DNA of 64,000 nt from Nemertoderma westbladi (GCA_032718475.1 JAUCBJ010000533.1:1-64000), one strand, 5' to 3'. Numbered from the stretch's first letter, positions 1-9,234 are shown. Numbers and translations: made by a program. Notes: generated by a model from the sequence alone, not told the origin.

Positions 1-59
1 GACAAATACAATTATTATCTGCGTTATTCAGGCTCGGTCTGTGAGTGCACAATAGCTAC
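1..59 (-). other. Intron start (or C-terminal tail) after the WD exon of BIRC6
   Basis: Sequence downstream of the last BIRC6 exon seen. On the minus strand the coding frame reaches CAG followed by GTAGCT, a usable but weak 5' splice site. If it is not spliced, the frame runs 12 further codons to a TAA at 26-24. BIRC6 proteins are thousands of residues long, so splicing is the likelier reading. Nothing else is recognised here. Confidence 0.5.
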
Positions 60-264
60 CTGGAATAAAACTCTCGTGTCCCACACAGTAACATGTCCAT
101 CAGCGCTGCCGGTAGCTATCACTCTGTCGTAGGTAGACGTGCTGAGGATGTTGTGTTCGCAGGGTAACGCTGGGTCCGTCGCCATGGCCACATCCAACGG
201 CACATTAACTGTTGGCTCGCCGCGGACGAACGGGCAATTCGGTTGATGACGTTCGTGTTCCGAC
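60..264 (-). CDS. BIRC6: BIRC6/BRUCE homologue, exon: end of BIR domain plus first WD-like repeat
   Basis: Internal exon of 205 nt. The acceptor is TTCACCTAAAG before GTCGGAAC, and the donor is CAG before GTAGCT. Its first base completes the Trp codon begun in the exon at 4903-5097. It then reads SEHERHQPNCPFV, giving the His and last Cys zinc ligands of the BIR (C-x2-C-x16-H-x6-C across the two exons). GEPTVNVPLDVA follows, the conserved post-BIR segment of BIRC6. The second half, ending GSADGHVTVWDTR, is a WD-repeat-like strand, as expected from the propeller following the BIR in BIRC6. In this family the protein is a giant membrane-associated IAP with a C-terminal UBC domain that ubiquitinates pro-apoptotic factors and caspases. 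The homology call rests on remembered family sequence; the splice phases agree independently. Confidence 0.88.
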
Positions 265-403
265 CTTTAGGTGAACAAAATAAATAAATATTATTGAATC
301 TTGGCTTTATTTCCTCATGGATAGTAAAATTGCTAATATTATAATTATTTGATTAAAATAAAGAAATACATAACTGAATGTTTGGAATGTGAATGTGGAT
401 AAG

Positions 404-418
404 GTCAGGTCAGGTCCC
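404..418 (+). repeat. Short tandem repeat AGGTC x3
   Basis: AGGTC is repeated three times just upstream of the apparent LINE 5' region. Low complexity; no function is inferred. Confidence 0.5.
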
Positions 419-505
419 CAGATCCTGCTACCACTATGGCAGTAATGTGGTACTACCTGTAGCTGCCAGCCCAGTAGGGCAGGCCCGATAAGCATAGCCT
501 ATTCA

Positions 506-554
506 TTATTTAGTTGATCAAGAGTGGGTTGGTTCAGCCCCGTCAACTAAATAA
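506..554 (+). repeat. Inverted repeat / stem-loop in LINE 5' region
   Basis: TTATTTAGTTGA at 506-517 is the exact reverse complement of TCAACTAAATAA at 543-554. The 12-bp stem has a 25-nt loop. It lies at the beginning of the LINE-like segment and could be structure in the element's RNA or a relic of a flanking insertion. Confidence 0.6.
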
Positions 555-760
555 GTCATTGAGGGCTATAGCGCCTAGAGCTCCATTGAAGGCAAAGGCT
601 TGATACGCATCTGCATTAGAGATGATACAAGCCCCGCCCTGTCTATACTGGATGCTCCTCTACCAGTGTTAGGTAACCTAACCCAGGAGGCACACTTGGT
701 TCAGGGTGTAACAAATGGACCCCTACAGTCGGCAGCAGGGCTGTAGGCCATGGATAGGCG

Positions 761-823
761 GAAGGTAATCAACCAACGGCTAGACATGCTGACAAGGTCG
801 GCAGAAGGTAATCAACCAACGGC
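761..823 (+). repeat. 20-bp direct repeat in LINE 5' region
   Basis: GAAGGTAATCAACCAACGGC occurs at 761-780 and again at 804-823 (43-bp period), upstream of the endonuclease frame. It looks like a small tandem duplication within the element. A short frame at 750-986 spans it but has no recognisable domain. Confidence 0.7.
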
Positions 824-888
824 GACCTACTGCGTAGACGCTTGTAGGAGTTGCGACCACAAGCGGTTTACTCCCGCAACTGAAAGAT

Positions 889-3306
889 ATGAGTATGAGA
901 ACCATCCAGGAGAAATACCGGCTCGGTCGTCGCCCGGGTCAACAAGGACCGCGTCCCTCAGTGGTACACCAGGCTGGGGTCGATAAATTGGCTACTGGAA
1001 CAGAAGACAGAGAAGAAAGAAGAACCAACCTGTTGAAATGGATAAAGACACTAAAGATTGCTACAATGAACGCACGCACGCTGAAAGCACAGAGCAAACA
1101 GGGTGACATGGTCGCTCTGGCTATGGAATATAACATCGACATCATCTGCATCCAAGAACATCGGATTTGTCATGAAGACACTGCCATGAAGTACAATGAC
1201 ATTGGAAATGGATGGACGTTAGTAACAAGCTCAGCAGTAAGAAACTCGGCCAATGCATCAATTGGTGGAGTAGGAATTCTGCTAAGCCCATTTGCACTTA
1301 AGACCCTACACAACATCGAATCTATAAATTCCAGGGTTATGATCGCAACATTTGATGGGAATCCCAAGACAACAGTTATATGTTGCTACAGTCCAACCAA
1401 TGCACCAGAGCCAGAACAAGCAGTCAAGTTTTATGAAGAACTGACTGGACTTATTAAGGACATCCCGAAACACAATGTTAAAGTCATTGCTGGTGACCTG
1501 AATGCGCAAATTGGCCCAGAAGACATCAAGGGTTACACCTATAACACCAGTTCTAACAGAAATGGGTACTTACTTTTAGACCTAATGGAAGAATGTGAAT
1601 TGATACCAACAAACAACACATTTGAAAAGAGTAAGGGGAAGCTATGGACCTTTCAATACTCTAATGGAACCAAAGCACAACTGGATTACATCCTTATAAA
1701 CAAAAAGTGGAGAAACAGCATGATCAACTGCGAGGCATACAGCTCGTTCAACCTAATTGGTTCGGACCACAGAATTGTGACTGCAGAGATCAGACTCAGT
1801 TTGAGAGCCAGCAAACCCAGGACAAGCAAGCAAATCAACTATGACTGGGAGAAACTCAGAACTGACAATGCTGTAAAGGATGCTTATACAGTAGAAGTTC
1901 AAAACCACTTTGAAGCACTTCGGTCAATGGATGAAAACCAATCCACCGATTCAATATACCAGAATATAATAACAGCCCAAAAGGAATCAGCTAAGAGGCA
2001 TATCCCCCAGAAACCTAAACGAAAACAGTATGCGCCATGGCAAAACTCTGAGGTTACTTGTAAGAGAGAAGATCTTAAGATAGCCTACAAAGTTAAAACC
2101 GAACAACCAACAACCGAAAACATTAACAAGGTTGAGAAAGCTAAGGACGATCTTAAATTAGCCTACAACATCAGCCAGGAAAAGTACATACAGGATAAAA
2201 CTGAAGCAATTACAACTACTCACATACAGCAACAATCAAGACTTACCTGGCAAACTGTAAATGAGGTATCTGGTCGGAAAGGTTGTGCAAAGGGGCGCCT
2301 CAAAGCCGATAGTCCTGAAGAACGTGTTGGGAAGTGGAAAAATCACTTCAGCAACTTGCTTGGGCAGCCGCCAAACATTGAGGTCAGCCCTACAAGGAAA
2401 ATATATGACAAGACACTACCTATAGAAACAGGGGACTTCACACCTGCCGAACTCCAAAGAAGCATTAAAAGCATGTCCAATAATAAAGCGACCGGATTGG
2501 ATGAAATCCCAGCGGAGGTATGGAAAACCGGAGTGCTAAATAGACCATTATTGAATGTTTGCAACCGGATGTTAAAAGGGGAAAAGCCACCACCAATTTG
2601 GACTAAAGGTCAACTAAAGCCTCTCCCCAAGAAAGGAGACCTCGGCATACCAACAAACTATCGTGGGATCTGTCTGCTTGTGGTAGCTGCCAAAATATAC
2701 AATAAAATGATTCTATATAGGATTAGGCCTCACATAGAGAAACTACTGCGTAAGAGCCAAAACGGATTTCGACCAAGTAGATCAACAATAGCTCAGATAC
2801 TTGCACTACGGAGACTGATTGAAGGAATTAAGTCAAAGAATCTCCCCGCAGTCATGACTTTTGTGGACTTCAAGAAGGCATTCGACTCCATCCATAGAGG
2901 TAAAATGCTTGAAATCATAAGAGCTTATGGAATACCAGAAGTAATTGTTGCTGGCATTGGATTGTTATATTGTGACACAGAAGCGCAGGTACTCTCACCA
3001 GATGGTGAAACTGAGTTTTTCTCAATCCTGGCTGGCGTACTGCAAGGTGACACATTAGCACCATTAATATTTGTAATTGTGCTGGATTACGCAATGAGGA
3101 CGGCCACAAAGGGTGAAGACCTGGGATTCACACTTCGAGAACGCAGAAGTAGTAGATATCCGGCAACTACAGTCACAGACACCGACTTTGCGGATGACAT
3201 CGCCCTGCTCTCTAATACGCTAGCAGATGCACAGCTTCTACTAAATAAAGTGGAGAGGGCTGCTAAGGAGGTTGGATTGCAAATGCTACCAAGACCGAAT
3301 TCATGA
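889..3306 (+). CDS. LINE endonuclease / reverse transcriptase polyprotein, C-terminally frameshifted
   Basis: 805 codons. Residues about 55-305 form an endonuclease/exonuclease/phosphatase domain: TMNARTL (59-65), catalytic Glu90 in CIQEHR, GDLNAQIG (202-209), LDYILIN (265-271) and GSDHRIV (291-297). It would nick target DNA for target-primed reverse transcription. Residues about 530-800 are the reverse transcriptase: ATGLDEIPAEVWK, KGDLGIPTNYRGICLL, the first catalytic Asp in FVDFKKAFDS (658-667), LQGDTLAP (718-725) and the FADD box (767-770). The frame stops shortly after GLQM, where homologous proteins continue; the continuation lies in another frame (3303-3671). All catalytic residues I can identify are present, but the thumb and C-terminus are cut off, so this copy is probably dead or only recently inactivated. 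Met1 at 889 is the first Met of the frame; the true start is unproven. Confidence 0.85.
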   Translation: MSMRTIQEKYRLGRRPGQQGPRPSVVHQAGVDKLATGTEDREERRTNLLKWIKTLKIATMNARTLKAQSKQGDMVALAMEYNIDIICIQEHRICHEDTAMKYNDIGNGWTLVTSSAVRNSANASIGGVGILLSPFALKTLHNIESINSRVMIATFDGNPKTTVICCYSPTNAPEPEQAVKFYEELTGLIKDIPKHNVKVIAGDLNAQIGPEDIKGYTYNTSSNRNGYLLLDLMEECELIPTNNTFEKSKGKLWTFQYSNGTKAQLDYILINKKWRNSMINCEAYSSFNLIGSDHRIVTAEIRLSLRASKPRTSKQINYDWEKLRTDNAVKDAYTVEVQNHFEALRSMDENQSTDSIYQNIITAQKESAKRHIPQKPKRKQYAPWQNSEVTCKREDLKIAYKVKTEQPTTENINKVEKAKDDLKLAYNISQEKYIQDKTEAITTTHIQQQSRLTWQTVNEVSGRKGCAKGRLKADSPEERVGKWKNHFSNLLGQPPNIEVSPTRKIYDKTLPIETGDFTPAELQRSIKSMSNNKATGLDEIPAEVWKTGVLNRPLLNVCNRMLKGEKPPPIWTKGQLKPLPKKGDLGIPTNYRGICLLVVAAKIYNKMILYRIRPHIEKLLRKSQNGFRPSRSTIAQILALRRLIEGIKSKNLPAVMTFVDFKKAFDSIHRGKMLEIIRAYGIPEVIVAGIGLLYCDTEAQVLSPDGETEFFSILAGVLQGDTLAPLIFVIVLDYAMRTATKGEDLGFTLRERRSSRYPATTVTDTDFADDIALLSNTLADAQLLLNKVERAAKEVGLQMLPRPNS

Positions 3307-3671
3307 CCTTTAATGTTGATGGAAACTTGACAACCATTGATAATAATCAACTAAGGAAGGTCGATGACTTCCAGTACCTTGGATCATGGATAGAGAGTAG
3401 CAAAAAGGACATAGAAGTTAGGAAAGCAAAGGCTAGGGTAGCTATATCAAAAATGGATACCATCTGGAAATCAGATCTCCCCAGGCACCTGAAGACTAAG
3501 TTCGTTCGAGCCACAGTGGAAAGTGTATTTTTATACGGGGGTGAGACCTGGACACTGACTAAATCACTTGAACAACGAATTGATGGTTGCTACACAAGAC
3601 TACTATCTCATTTCCACTGTCCGAGTTCGCTCGACTTAGTAGTAGTAGTAGGTATATTCAAACAAATTTAA
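3303..3671 (+). pseudogene. Frameshifted C-terminal part of the LINE reverse transcriptase
   Basis: A 122-codon frame overlapping the preceding one by ATGA. It begins MTFNVDG and contains VDDFQYLGSWIESSKKD, KFVRATVESVFLYGGETWT and LEQRIDGCYTRLL, the usual region after the RT palm in LINE proteins. It is not an independent gene: its first residues continue the RT domain interrupted at 3306, so a small indel near 3290 separates the two. From about residue 100 (HCPSSLDLVVVV) the sequence no longer resembles the family, and it runs through a (TAG)n microsatellite, which suggests 3' truncation. Confidence 0.8.
3633..3650 (+). repeat. (TAG)n microsatellite at LINE 3' boundary
   Basis: Four to five TAG triplets directly after the point where LINE similarity is lost. 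It could be the element's own 3' simple-repeat tail or a flanking microsatellite. Confidence 0.6.
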
Positions 3672-4240
3672 ACATAAGCAAATACAATGCAATACAAAAC
3701 AATTATTTTTATAATTTGTATCATATTCATTCATAATATTATGAATATGATAAAGTCTATAAAGCAGAGCTATAATTTTATGACAATCTACATGCTGAGC
3801 TGACTGACTACTTTTTTTGCCAAGAATATTTGTATTTGGTTGAGCTCAGCCTCAATAACACTAAATATATATATAATAAATAGTACATGTATACCCATAT
3901 ACTAATTATAACTAGTCAATAATTATTATATTGTCCCAGAGCGCAAGCGTTAATTTTGGTCTAGGTAGGTTTGATATAAATTGATATTAAGCCCCCGAAT
4001 GACCAGTTTATATATTCGAGAGGCAATTTAGAAATTCTAGTAAATCCATTTTATCCCAGAGGCAGAGAGTATAAAAAAACTACAGCTACTGTATTACTTC
4101 GTTCTATTAATCAATTTGCAATTTATTTATCGAATCAATCCATTATATCAAATATCAAATCGTCGTTATAATCTTACTCAAATCGTCGTATCAAATAGAG
4201 GTTATGGTACAAAAATATTAGTTTCTCTCCACGATCCGGA
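3651..4240. other. AT-rich intronic sequence, no gene seen
   Basis: No coding or RNA signal is recognised. It includes an 18-bp perfect palindrome (ATTCATAATATTATGAAT, about 3728-3745) and an 11-bp direct repeat CAAATCGTCGT at 4156-4166 and 4179-4189. A short plus frame at 4116-4316 has no coding character. Confidence 0.6.
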
Positions 4241-4244
4241 AGTA

Positions 4245-4385
4245 GACGAGAGCGTTTCTCATCAAATACATCACCAGCCTCTACAAATATTCGCGCGGAA
4301 TAAATACGCGGAATAAATTGAAGACGCTGGTGATACTAAATATACATGTACAAGTATTTGTAAATTAGGAAACGCTCTTCTCGTC
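4245..4385. repeat. Nested inverted repeat, foldback/MITE-like
   Basis: The outer arms are GACGAGAGCGTTTC (4245-4258) and GGAAACGCTCTTCTCGTC (4368-4385), complementary apart from a small insertion. The inner arms are ATCACCAGC (4270-4278) and GCTGGTGAT (4326-4334). CAAATA and TATTTG segments extend the pairing. A folded structure of about 140 bp with no coding capacity suggests a foldback or MITE remnant. No target-site duplication was confirmed. Confidence 0.6.
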
Positions 4386-4639
4386 CCGTTTATTTGGGAT
4401 AATTGACATACTTATCTACTTCTGAATTCATTCTGTAAAGTAGTAATGTTAATAAAGTCAAATTCCTTATCATGACCTTGCTGATAGATAATGATCCAGC
4501 ACGTTATCTATCGACGCAGCCCAACGCCCTAACGACCTAACGCCCAAAGGACCAAACGACGTGGTACCCTCCCTCCATCCAGTTCTGTTCATGCACAAAG
4601 GTACCATATAGCTGATTCAAGGAAAAAGGTGGTAATATA

Positions 4640-4853
4640 TTAAAAATCCGGCTTTGATCGGAATTCCGGCCGGATCCGCTCCGGCTCCGGCCTGGCCGGT
4701 TTGAAAATAGTCAATCCGGCACATCCCTAGTTATAATCAAGCAAGAGGCGACCCAAAGTCTCCTCGTTCGATATCTGCTCTCCAATCCAAAGATTTGCTC
4801 CCAGTAACTCAACTAGGTACTCATTGTATCGACCAACTGAGCTAGCCCCACCT
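4640..4853 (-). mobile_element. Probable tRNA-derived SINE
   Basis: On the minus strand the sequence starts GGGGCTAGCTCAGTTGG. This includes TAGCTCAGTTGG (plus 4833-4844), a full match to the RNA polymerase III A box, followed about 60 nt later by a degenerate B box (TATCGAACGAGG, plus 4762-4773). The body continues into CTAGGGATGTGCCGG and a CCGG-rich segment ending in an AT tail. A functional tRNA is excluded, because the region between the boxes does not make a proper cloverleaf. This fits a SINE with a tRNA-like head inserted in the BIRC6 intron. Confidence 0.55.
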
Positions 4854-4902
4854 TTTTCTATCAAACATTTTCTATATTTTATCTAACCAAATGAATACTA
4901 AC

Positions 4903-5097
4903 CAAGGTTCATCCGATGCTTCCCAAGTAATTAAACTGACGTGGCAACAGAAACAGAGAGCCCTGTCCTCGCCCGGGTGGGTGGGGTGATGGTAGAAGCC
5001 AGCGGCGGCCATCGCGTCAGGGAGGGCCCACTTATAGCCCATGTGGGGCCACGAGGTGAACGTCTCACGCCTACACCACTCACTACCCATCTGGTAT
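4903..5097 (-). CDS. BIRC6: BIRC6/BRUCE homologue, exon: first half of the BIR domain
   Basis: Internal exon of 195 nt. The acceptor is CCCTTTTTAG, and the donor is CCTTG before GTTAGT. One base completes a Gly codon from the exon at 5420-5543, then 64 codons, then two bases of the Trp codon. The protein shows RRETFTSWPHMGYKW, the start of the BIRC6 BIR, then AGFYHHP, and EDRALCFCC with the first two zinc-ligand cysteines (C-x2-C), then TWEASDEPW. With the next exon the spacing is C-x2-C-x16-H-x6-C, a complete type-II-like BIR. This is the most diagnostic part of the window for BIRC6; other IAPs have different flanks. BIR domains bind IAP-binding motifs of pro-apoptotic proteins. Confidence 0.93.
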
Positions 5098-5419
5098 CTA
5101 AAAAGGGAGTCAATGATCATCTATTCAACCAATTTAACAAAAAGTAATATCTAAATTTGATGAAGCTCTGGTTGGTTTTGTTCAGTTTGTGACATGTTTT
5201 TAACTCACAGAATTTCTCAAGACAACATCAAATATATTTAAGTAGGCACCCGAAAATTTATATTAATAAACAAAAATTAAATAAAACCCGGAAATTCTAT
5301 CTTTACAAGCTGAATCCAGATGTAAGAGTGGCTAAAACCACGAGTTCAGCCAGATCCCCAGAGGAGACGCTTTCCGAACTCCTCATGACTCGGAATTTGA
5401 AGCACCACAACCTACTAAC
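5098..5419 (-). other. BIRC6 intron (322 bp)
   Basis: Minus strand, starting GTTAGT at 5419 and ending CCCTTTTTAG at 5098. It is a phase-2 intron between the pre-BIR exon and the first BIR exon. AT-rich; no further element is recognised. Confidence 0.75.
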
Positions 5420-5543
5420 CCCCGTGCGTCCGGCTCATTGGCACTCTGGTCCAACTCCAACAAGCGATTGAGAAGGGCCCCTATGGTCGGTAGAAACGTA
5501 GACATTGATTTCCTATTGCTGTTCGAAATATTGGAAATATTGC
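5420..5543 (-). CDS. BIRC6: BIRC6/BRUCE homologue, exon before the BIR domain
   Basis: 124-nt exon. The acceptor is TTTTATTATAG before GCAATA, and the donor is GG before GTTAGT. Two bases complete the Gly left by the upstream exon, 40 codons follow, and two bases pass to the next exon, so the phases match on both sides. It reads NSNRKSMSTFLPTIGALLNR and then a polar linker ending EPDAR. BIRC6 has a short helical segment and a linker between its N-terminal domain and the BIR here, but similarity is weak. The assignment rests mainly on open frame, splice sites and phase. No zinc or WD motif lies in this piece. Confidence 0.75.
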
Positions 5544-5797
5544 CTATAATAAAATATAAATAGGGCCTGTAGGACACTGCAAATATTAAAAAAATGGTTT
5601 ATAATTATTAATAAACGATGACATATTTTCCATTGTAAGAATAAATAAAGTACGTCACACTTAATAAGGTGTGTAACAGTTTTACTAAATAAATCCGTGT
5701 TGGTTTGTTACATTACATTTACAACATTGCACATTACTCAGCAATAACCAACTTAAGTGTGTTGTAATTAGTTTTAATACAAAATTGTTAATCTTAC
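5544..5797 (-). other. BIRC6 intron (254 bp)
   Basis: Minus strand, starting with the near-consensus donor GTAAGATT at 5797 and ending TTTTATTATAG at 5544. AT-rich phase-1 intron with nothing else recognised. Confidence 0.8.
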
Positions 5798-5975
5798 CGG
5801 CGATATCTAGACAAACGTCGCGTAGTGATTCCAACGGGACAACCAGTAAGACGGTGAACCACTTGGTAAGTTTGTTTGCGAGTCTCGAGTCGACGGGGTG
5901 TTGGGAATCAGCTGCAAACACTGAGTTCTCCCGTTGTAGTTCGAGTTTGAGAACAGATTCTAAATCAGCACCGGC
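5798..5975 (-). CDS. BIRC6: BIRC6/BRUCE homologue, exon adjoining the satellite; its 5' end is satellite-like
   Basis: 178-nt exon, 59 codons plus one base. The donor is GCCG before GTAAGA. The acceptor is TTGTTCTCTCTCTCTAG, formed by the first satellite unit. The protein contains NKLTKWFTVLLVVPLESLRD, corresponding to the conserved BIRC6 segment ahead of the BIR (HKVAKWATV-like), and ends LDIAG. The first codons read AGADLESVL. On the plus strand this start is ATTCTAAATCAGCACCGG, identical to a satellite variant and preceded by GAGAACA as in the repeat. The exon 5' end and the satellite unit are therefore homologous. Upstream BIRC6 exons must lie beyond the right end of the window. Confidence 0.82.
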
Positions 5976-8900
5976 CTAGAGAGAGAGAACAAAGCCAATT
6001 CTAAATAAGCACCGTCCCAGAGAGAGAACAAAGCCAATTCCAAATCAGCATCGTCCTAGAGAGAGAGAACAAAGCCAATTCTAAATCAGCATCGTCCTAG
6101 AGAGAGAACAAAGCCAATTCCAAATCAGCATCGGCCTAGAGAGAACAAAGCCAATTCTAAATCAGCATCGGCCTAGAGAGAGAACAAAGCCAATTCTAAA
6201 TCAGCATCGTCCTAGAGAGAGAACAAAGCCAATTCTAAATCAGCATCGTCCTAGAGAGAGAACAAAGCCAATTCTAAATCAGCATCGGTCCTAGAGAGAG
6301 AACAAAGCCAATTCTAAATCAGCATCGTCCTAGAGAGAGAACAAAGCCAATTCTAAATCAGCACCGGTCCTAGAGAGAGAACAAAGCCAATTCTAAATCA
6401 GCATCGTCCTAGAGAGAGAACAAAGCCAATTCTAAATCAGCATCGTCCTAGAGAGAGAACAAAGCCAATTCTAAATCAGCATCGTCCTAGAGAGAGAACA
6501 AAGCCAATTCTAAATCAGCATCGGTCCTAGAGAGAGAACAAAGCCAATTCTAAATCAGCATCGTCCTAGAGAGAGAACAAAGCCAATTCTAAATCAGCAT
6601 CGGTCCTAGAGAGAGAACAAAGCCAATTCTAAATCAGCACCGTCCTGAGAGAGAGAACAAAGCCAATTCTAAATCAGCATCGCCCTAGAGAGAGAGAACA
6701 AAGCCAATTCTAAATCAGCATCGTCCTAGAGAGAGAACAAAGCCAATTCTAAATCAGCATCGTCCTAGAGAGAGAGAACAAAGCCAATTCTAAATCAGCA
6801 ACGGTCTAGAGAGAGAGAGAACAAAGCCAATTCTAAATCAGCATCGTCCTAGAGAGAGAACAAAGCCAATTCTAAATCAGCATCGTCCTAGAGAGAGAGA
6901 ACAAAGCCAATTCTAAATCAGCATCGGCCTAGAGAGAGAACAAAGCCAATTCTAAATCAGCATCGGCCTAGAGAGAGAACAAAGCCAATTCTAAATCAGC
7001 ATCGGCCTAGAGAGAGAACAAAGCCAATTCTAAATCAGCATCGGCCTAGAGAGAGAACAAAGCCAATTCTAAATCAGCATCGGCCTAGAGAGAGAACAAA
7101 GCCAATTCTAAATCAGAATCGTCCTAGAGAGAGAACAAAGCCAATTCCAAATCAGCATCGGCCTAGAGAGAGAACAAAGCCAATTCTAAATAAGCACCGG
7201 CTTAGAGAGAGAACAAAGCCAATTCTAAATCAGCATCGTCCTAGAGAGAGAGAACAAAGCCAATTCTAAATCAGCATCGTCCTAGAGAGAGAACAAAGCC
7301 AATTCTAAATCAGCATCGTCCTAGAGAGAGAGAACAAAGCCAATTCTAAATCAGCATCGGTCCTAGAGAGAGAACAAAGCCAATTCTAAATCAGCATCGT
7401 CCTAGAGAGAGAACAAAGCCAATTCTAAATCAGCATCGTCCTAGAGAGAGAACAAAGCCAATTCTAAATCAGCATCGGTCCTGAGAGAGAGAACAAAGCC
7501 AATTCTAAATCAGCATCGTCCTAGAGAGAGAACAAAGCCAATTCTAAATCAGCATCGTCTTAGAGAGAGAGAACAAAGCCAATTCTAAATCAGCATCGTC
7601 CTAGAGAGAGAGAACAAAGCCAATTCTAAATCAGCATCGGCCTAGAGAGAGAACAAAGCCAATTCTAAATCAGCATCGTCCTAGAGAGAGAACAAAGCCA
7701 ATTCTAAATCAGCATCGTCCTAGAGAGAGAACAAAGCCAATTCTAAATAGCATCGGCCTAGAGAGAGAACAAAGCCAATTCTAAATCAGCATCGTCCTAG
7801 AGAGAGAACAAAGCCAATTCTAAATCAGAATCGTCCAGAGAGAGAACAAAGCCAATTCTAAATCAGCATCGTCCTAGAGAGAGAGAACAAAGCCAATTCT
7901 AAATCAGCATCGGCCTAGAGAGAGAACAAAGCCAATTCTAAATCAGCATCGGTCTAGAGAGAGAACAAAGCCAATTCTAAATCAGCATCGTCCTAGAGAG
8001 AGAACAAAGCCAATTCTAAATCAGCATCGTCCTAGAGAGAGAACAAAGCCAATTCTAAATCAGCATCGGCCTAGAGAGAGAACAAAGCCAATTCTAAATC
8101 AGCATCGTCCTAGAGAGAGAACAAAGCCAATTCTAAATCAGCATCGTCCTAGAGAGAGAACAAAGCCAATTCTAAATCAGCATCGTCCTAGAGAGAGAAC
8201 AAAGCCAATTCTAAATCAGCATCGTCCTAAGAGAGAGAACAAAGCCAATTCTAAATCAGCATCGTCCTAGAGAGAGAACAAAGCCAATTCTAAATCAGCA
8301 TCGTCCTAGAGAGAGAACAAAGCCAATTCTAAATCAGCATCGGCCTAGAGAGAGAACAAAGCCAATTCTAAATCAGCATCGTCCTAGAGAGAGAACAAAG
8401 CCAATTCTAAATCAGCATCGCCCTAGAGAGAGAACAAAGCCAATTCCAAATCAGCATCGTCCTAGAGAGAGAGAACAAAGCCAATTCTAAATCAGCATCG
8501 TCCTAGAGAGAGAACAAAGCCAATTCTAAATCAGCACCGTCCTAGAGAGAGAGAACAAAGCCAATTCTAAATCAGCATCGTCCTAGAGAGAGAACAAAGC
8601 CAATTCTAAATCAGCATCGTCCTAGAGAGAGAACAAAGCCAATTCTAAATCAGCATCGGCCTAGAGAGAGAACAAAGCCAATTCTAAATCAGCATCGTCC
8701 TAGAGAGAGAACAAAGCCAATTCTAAATCAGCATCGGCCTAGAGAGAGAACAAAGCCAATTCTAAATCAGCATCGTCCTAGAGAGAGAACAAAGCCAATT
8801 CTAAATCAGCATCGTCCTAGAGAGAGAACAAAGCCAATTCTAAATCAGCATCGTCCTAGAGAGAGAACAAAGCCAATTCTAAATCAGCATCGTCCTAGAG

Positions 8901-9234
8901 AGAGAACAAAGCCAATTCTAAATAAGCATCGGCCTAGAGAGAGAACAAAGCCAATTCTAAATCAGCATCGTCCTAGAGAGAGAACAAAGCCAATTCTAAA
9001 TCAGCATCGTCCTAGAGAGAGAGAACAAAGCCAATTCTAAATCAGCATCGTCCTAGAGAGAGAACAAAGACAATTCTAAATCAGAATCGTCCCAGAGAGA
9101 GAACAAAGCCAATTCTAAATCAGCATCGTCCTAGAGAGAGAACAAAGCCAATTCTAAATCAGAATCGTCCTAGAGAGAGAGAACAAAGCCAATTCTAAAT
9201 AAGCACCGGCTTAGAGAGAGAACAAAGCCAATTC

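Larger units (their letters stand above)
480..3650 (+). mobile_element. Non-LTR (LINE) retrotransposon, APE-type endonuclease plus RT, decayed
   Basis: A GC-richer segment inserted antisense to the BIRC6 gene. From about 480 to 888 it looks like a 5' UTR, including a 12-bp inverted repeat (506-517 with 543-554) and a 20-bp direct repeat (761-780 and 804-823). From 889 a long frame encodes an AP-endonuclease-like domain and a reverse transcriptase, completed in another frame from 3303. Similarity to the RT C-terminal region seems to end near 3600; beyond it are a (TAG)n microsatellite (3633-3650) and AT-rich sequence. I could not identify target-site duplications, so both ends are approximate. 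The order EN then RT with an FADD catalytic box fits RTE/CR1-like elements, but I do not assign a clade. Confidence 0.85.
265..4902 (-). other. BIRC6 intron (4,638 bp) splitting the BIR domain; carries LINE, foldback and SINE
   Basis: It starts on the minus strand with GTTAGT at 4902 and ends with a pyrimidine-rich acceptor (TTTATTTTGTTCACCTAAAG) at 265. It interrupts the conserved BIR motif EPW-SEHERH inside the Trp codon. Most of its length is transposon-derived: an antisense LINE, an inverted-repeat element and a SINE-like sequence. The rest (about 265-480, 3651-4240, 4388-4635) is AT-rich, with no coding signal that I can support. Confidence 0.85.

Noticed and set aside
307-495. Minus frame of 62 codons
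   Set aside because: AT-rich intron and LINE edge, with no domain and no coding bias.
750-986. 78-codon plus frame upstream of the endonuclease as a separate LINE ORF1
   Set aside because: It overlaps the main frame, spans a tandem duplication and shows no zinc-knuckle, coiled coil or other ORF1 motif.
4116-4316. 66-codon plus frame
   Set aside because: Chance frame over intronic direct repeats and one arm of the foldback; no similarity recognised.
4833-4853. Functional tRNA gene on the minus strand
   Set aside because: The A box is good, but the anticodon and T arms do not fold properly and the B box is degenerate; a SINE head fits better.
4941-5147. Plus-strand 68-codon frame
   Set aside because: Antisense of the BIR exon; the minus strand has the conserved zinc ligands.
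5785-5979. Plus-strand 64-codon frame
   Set aside because: Antisense shadow of the BIRC6 exon, which has better splice sites and recognisable protein similarity.
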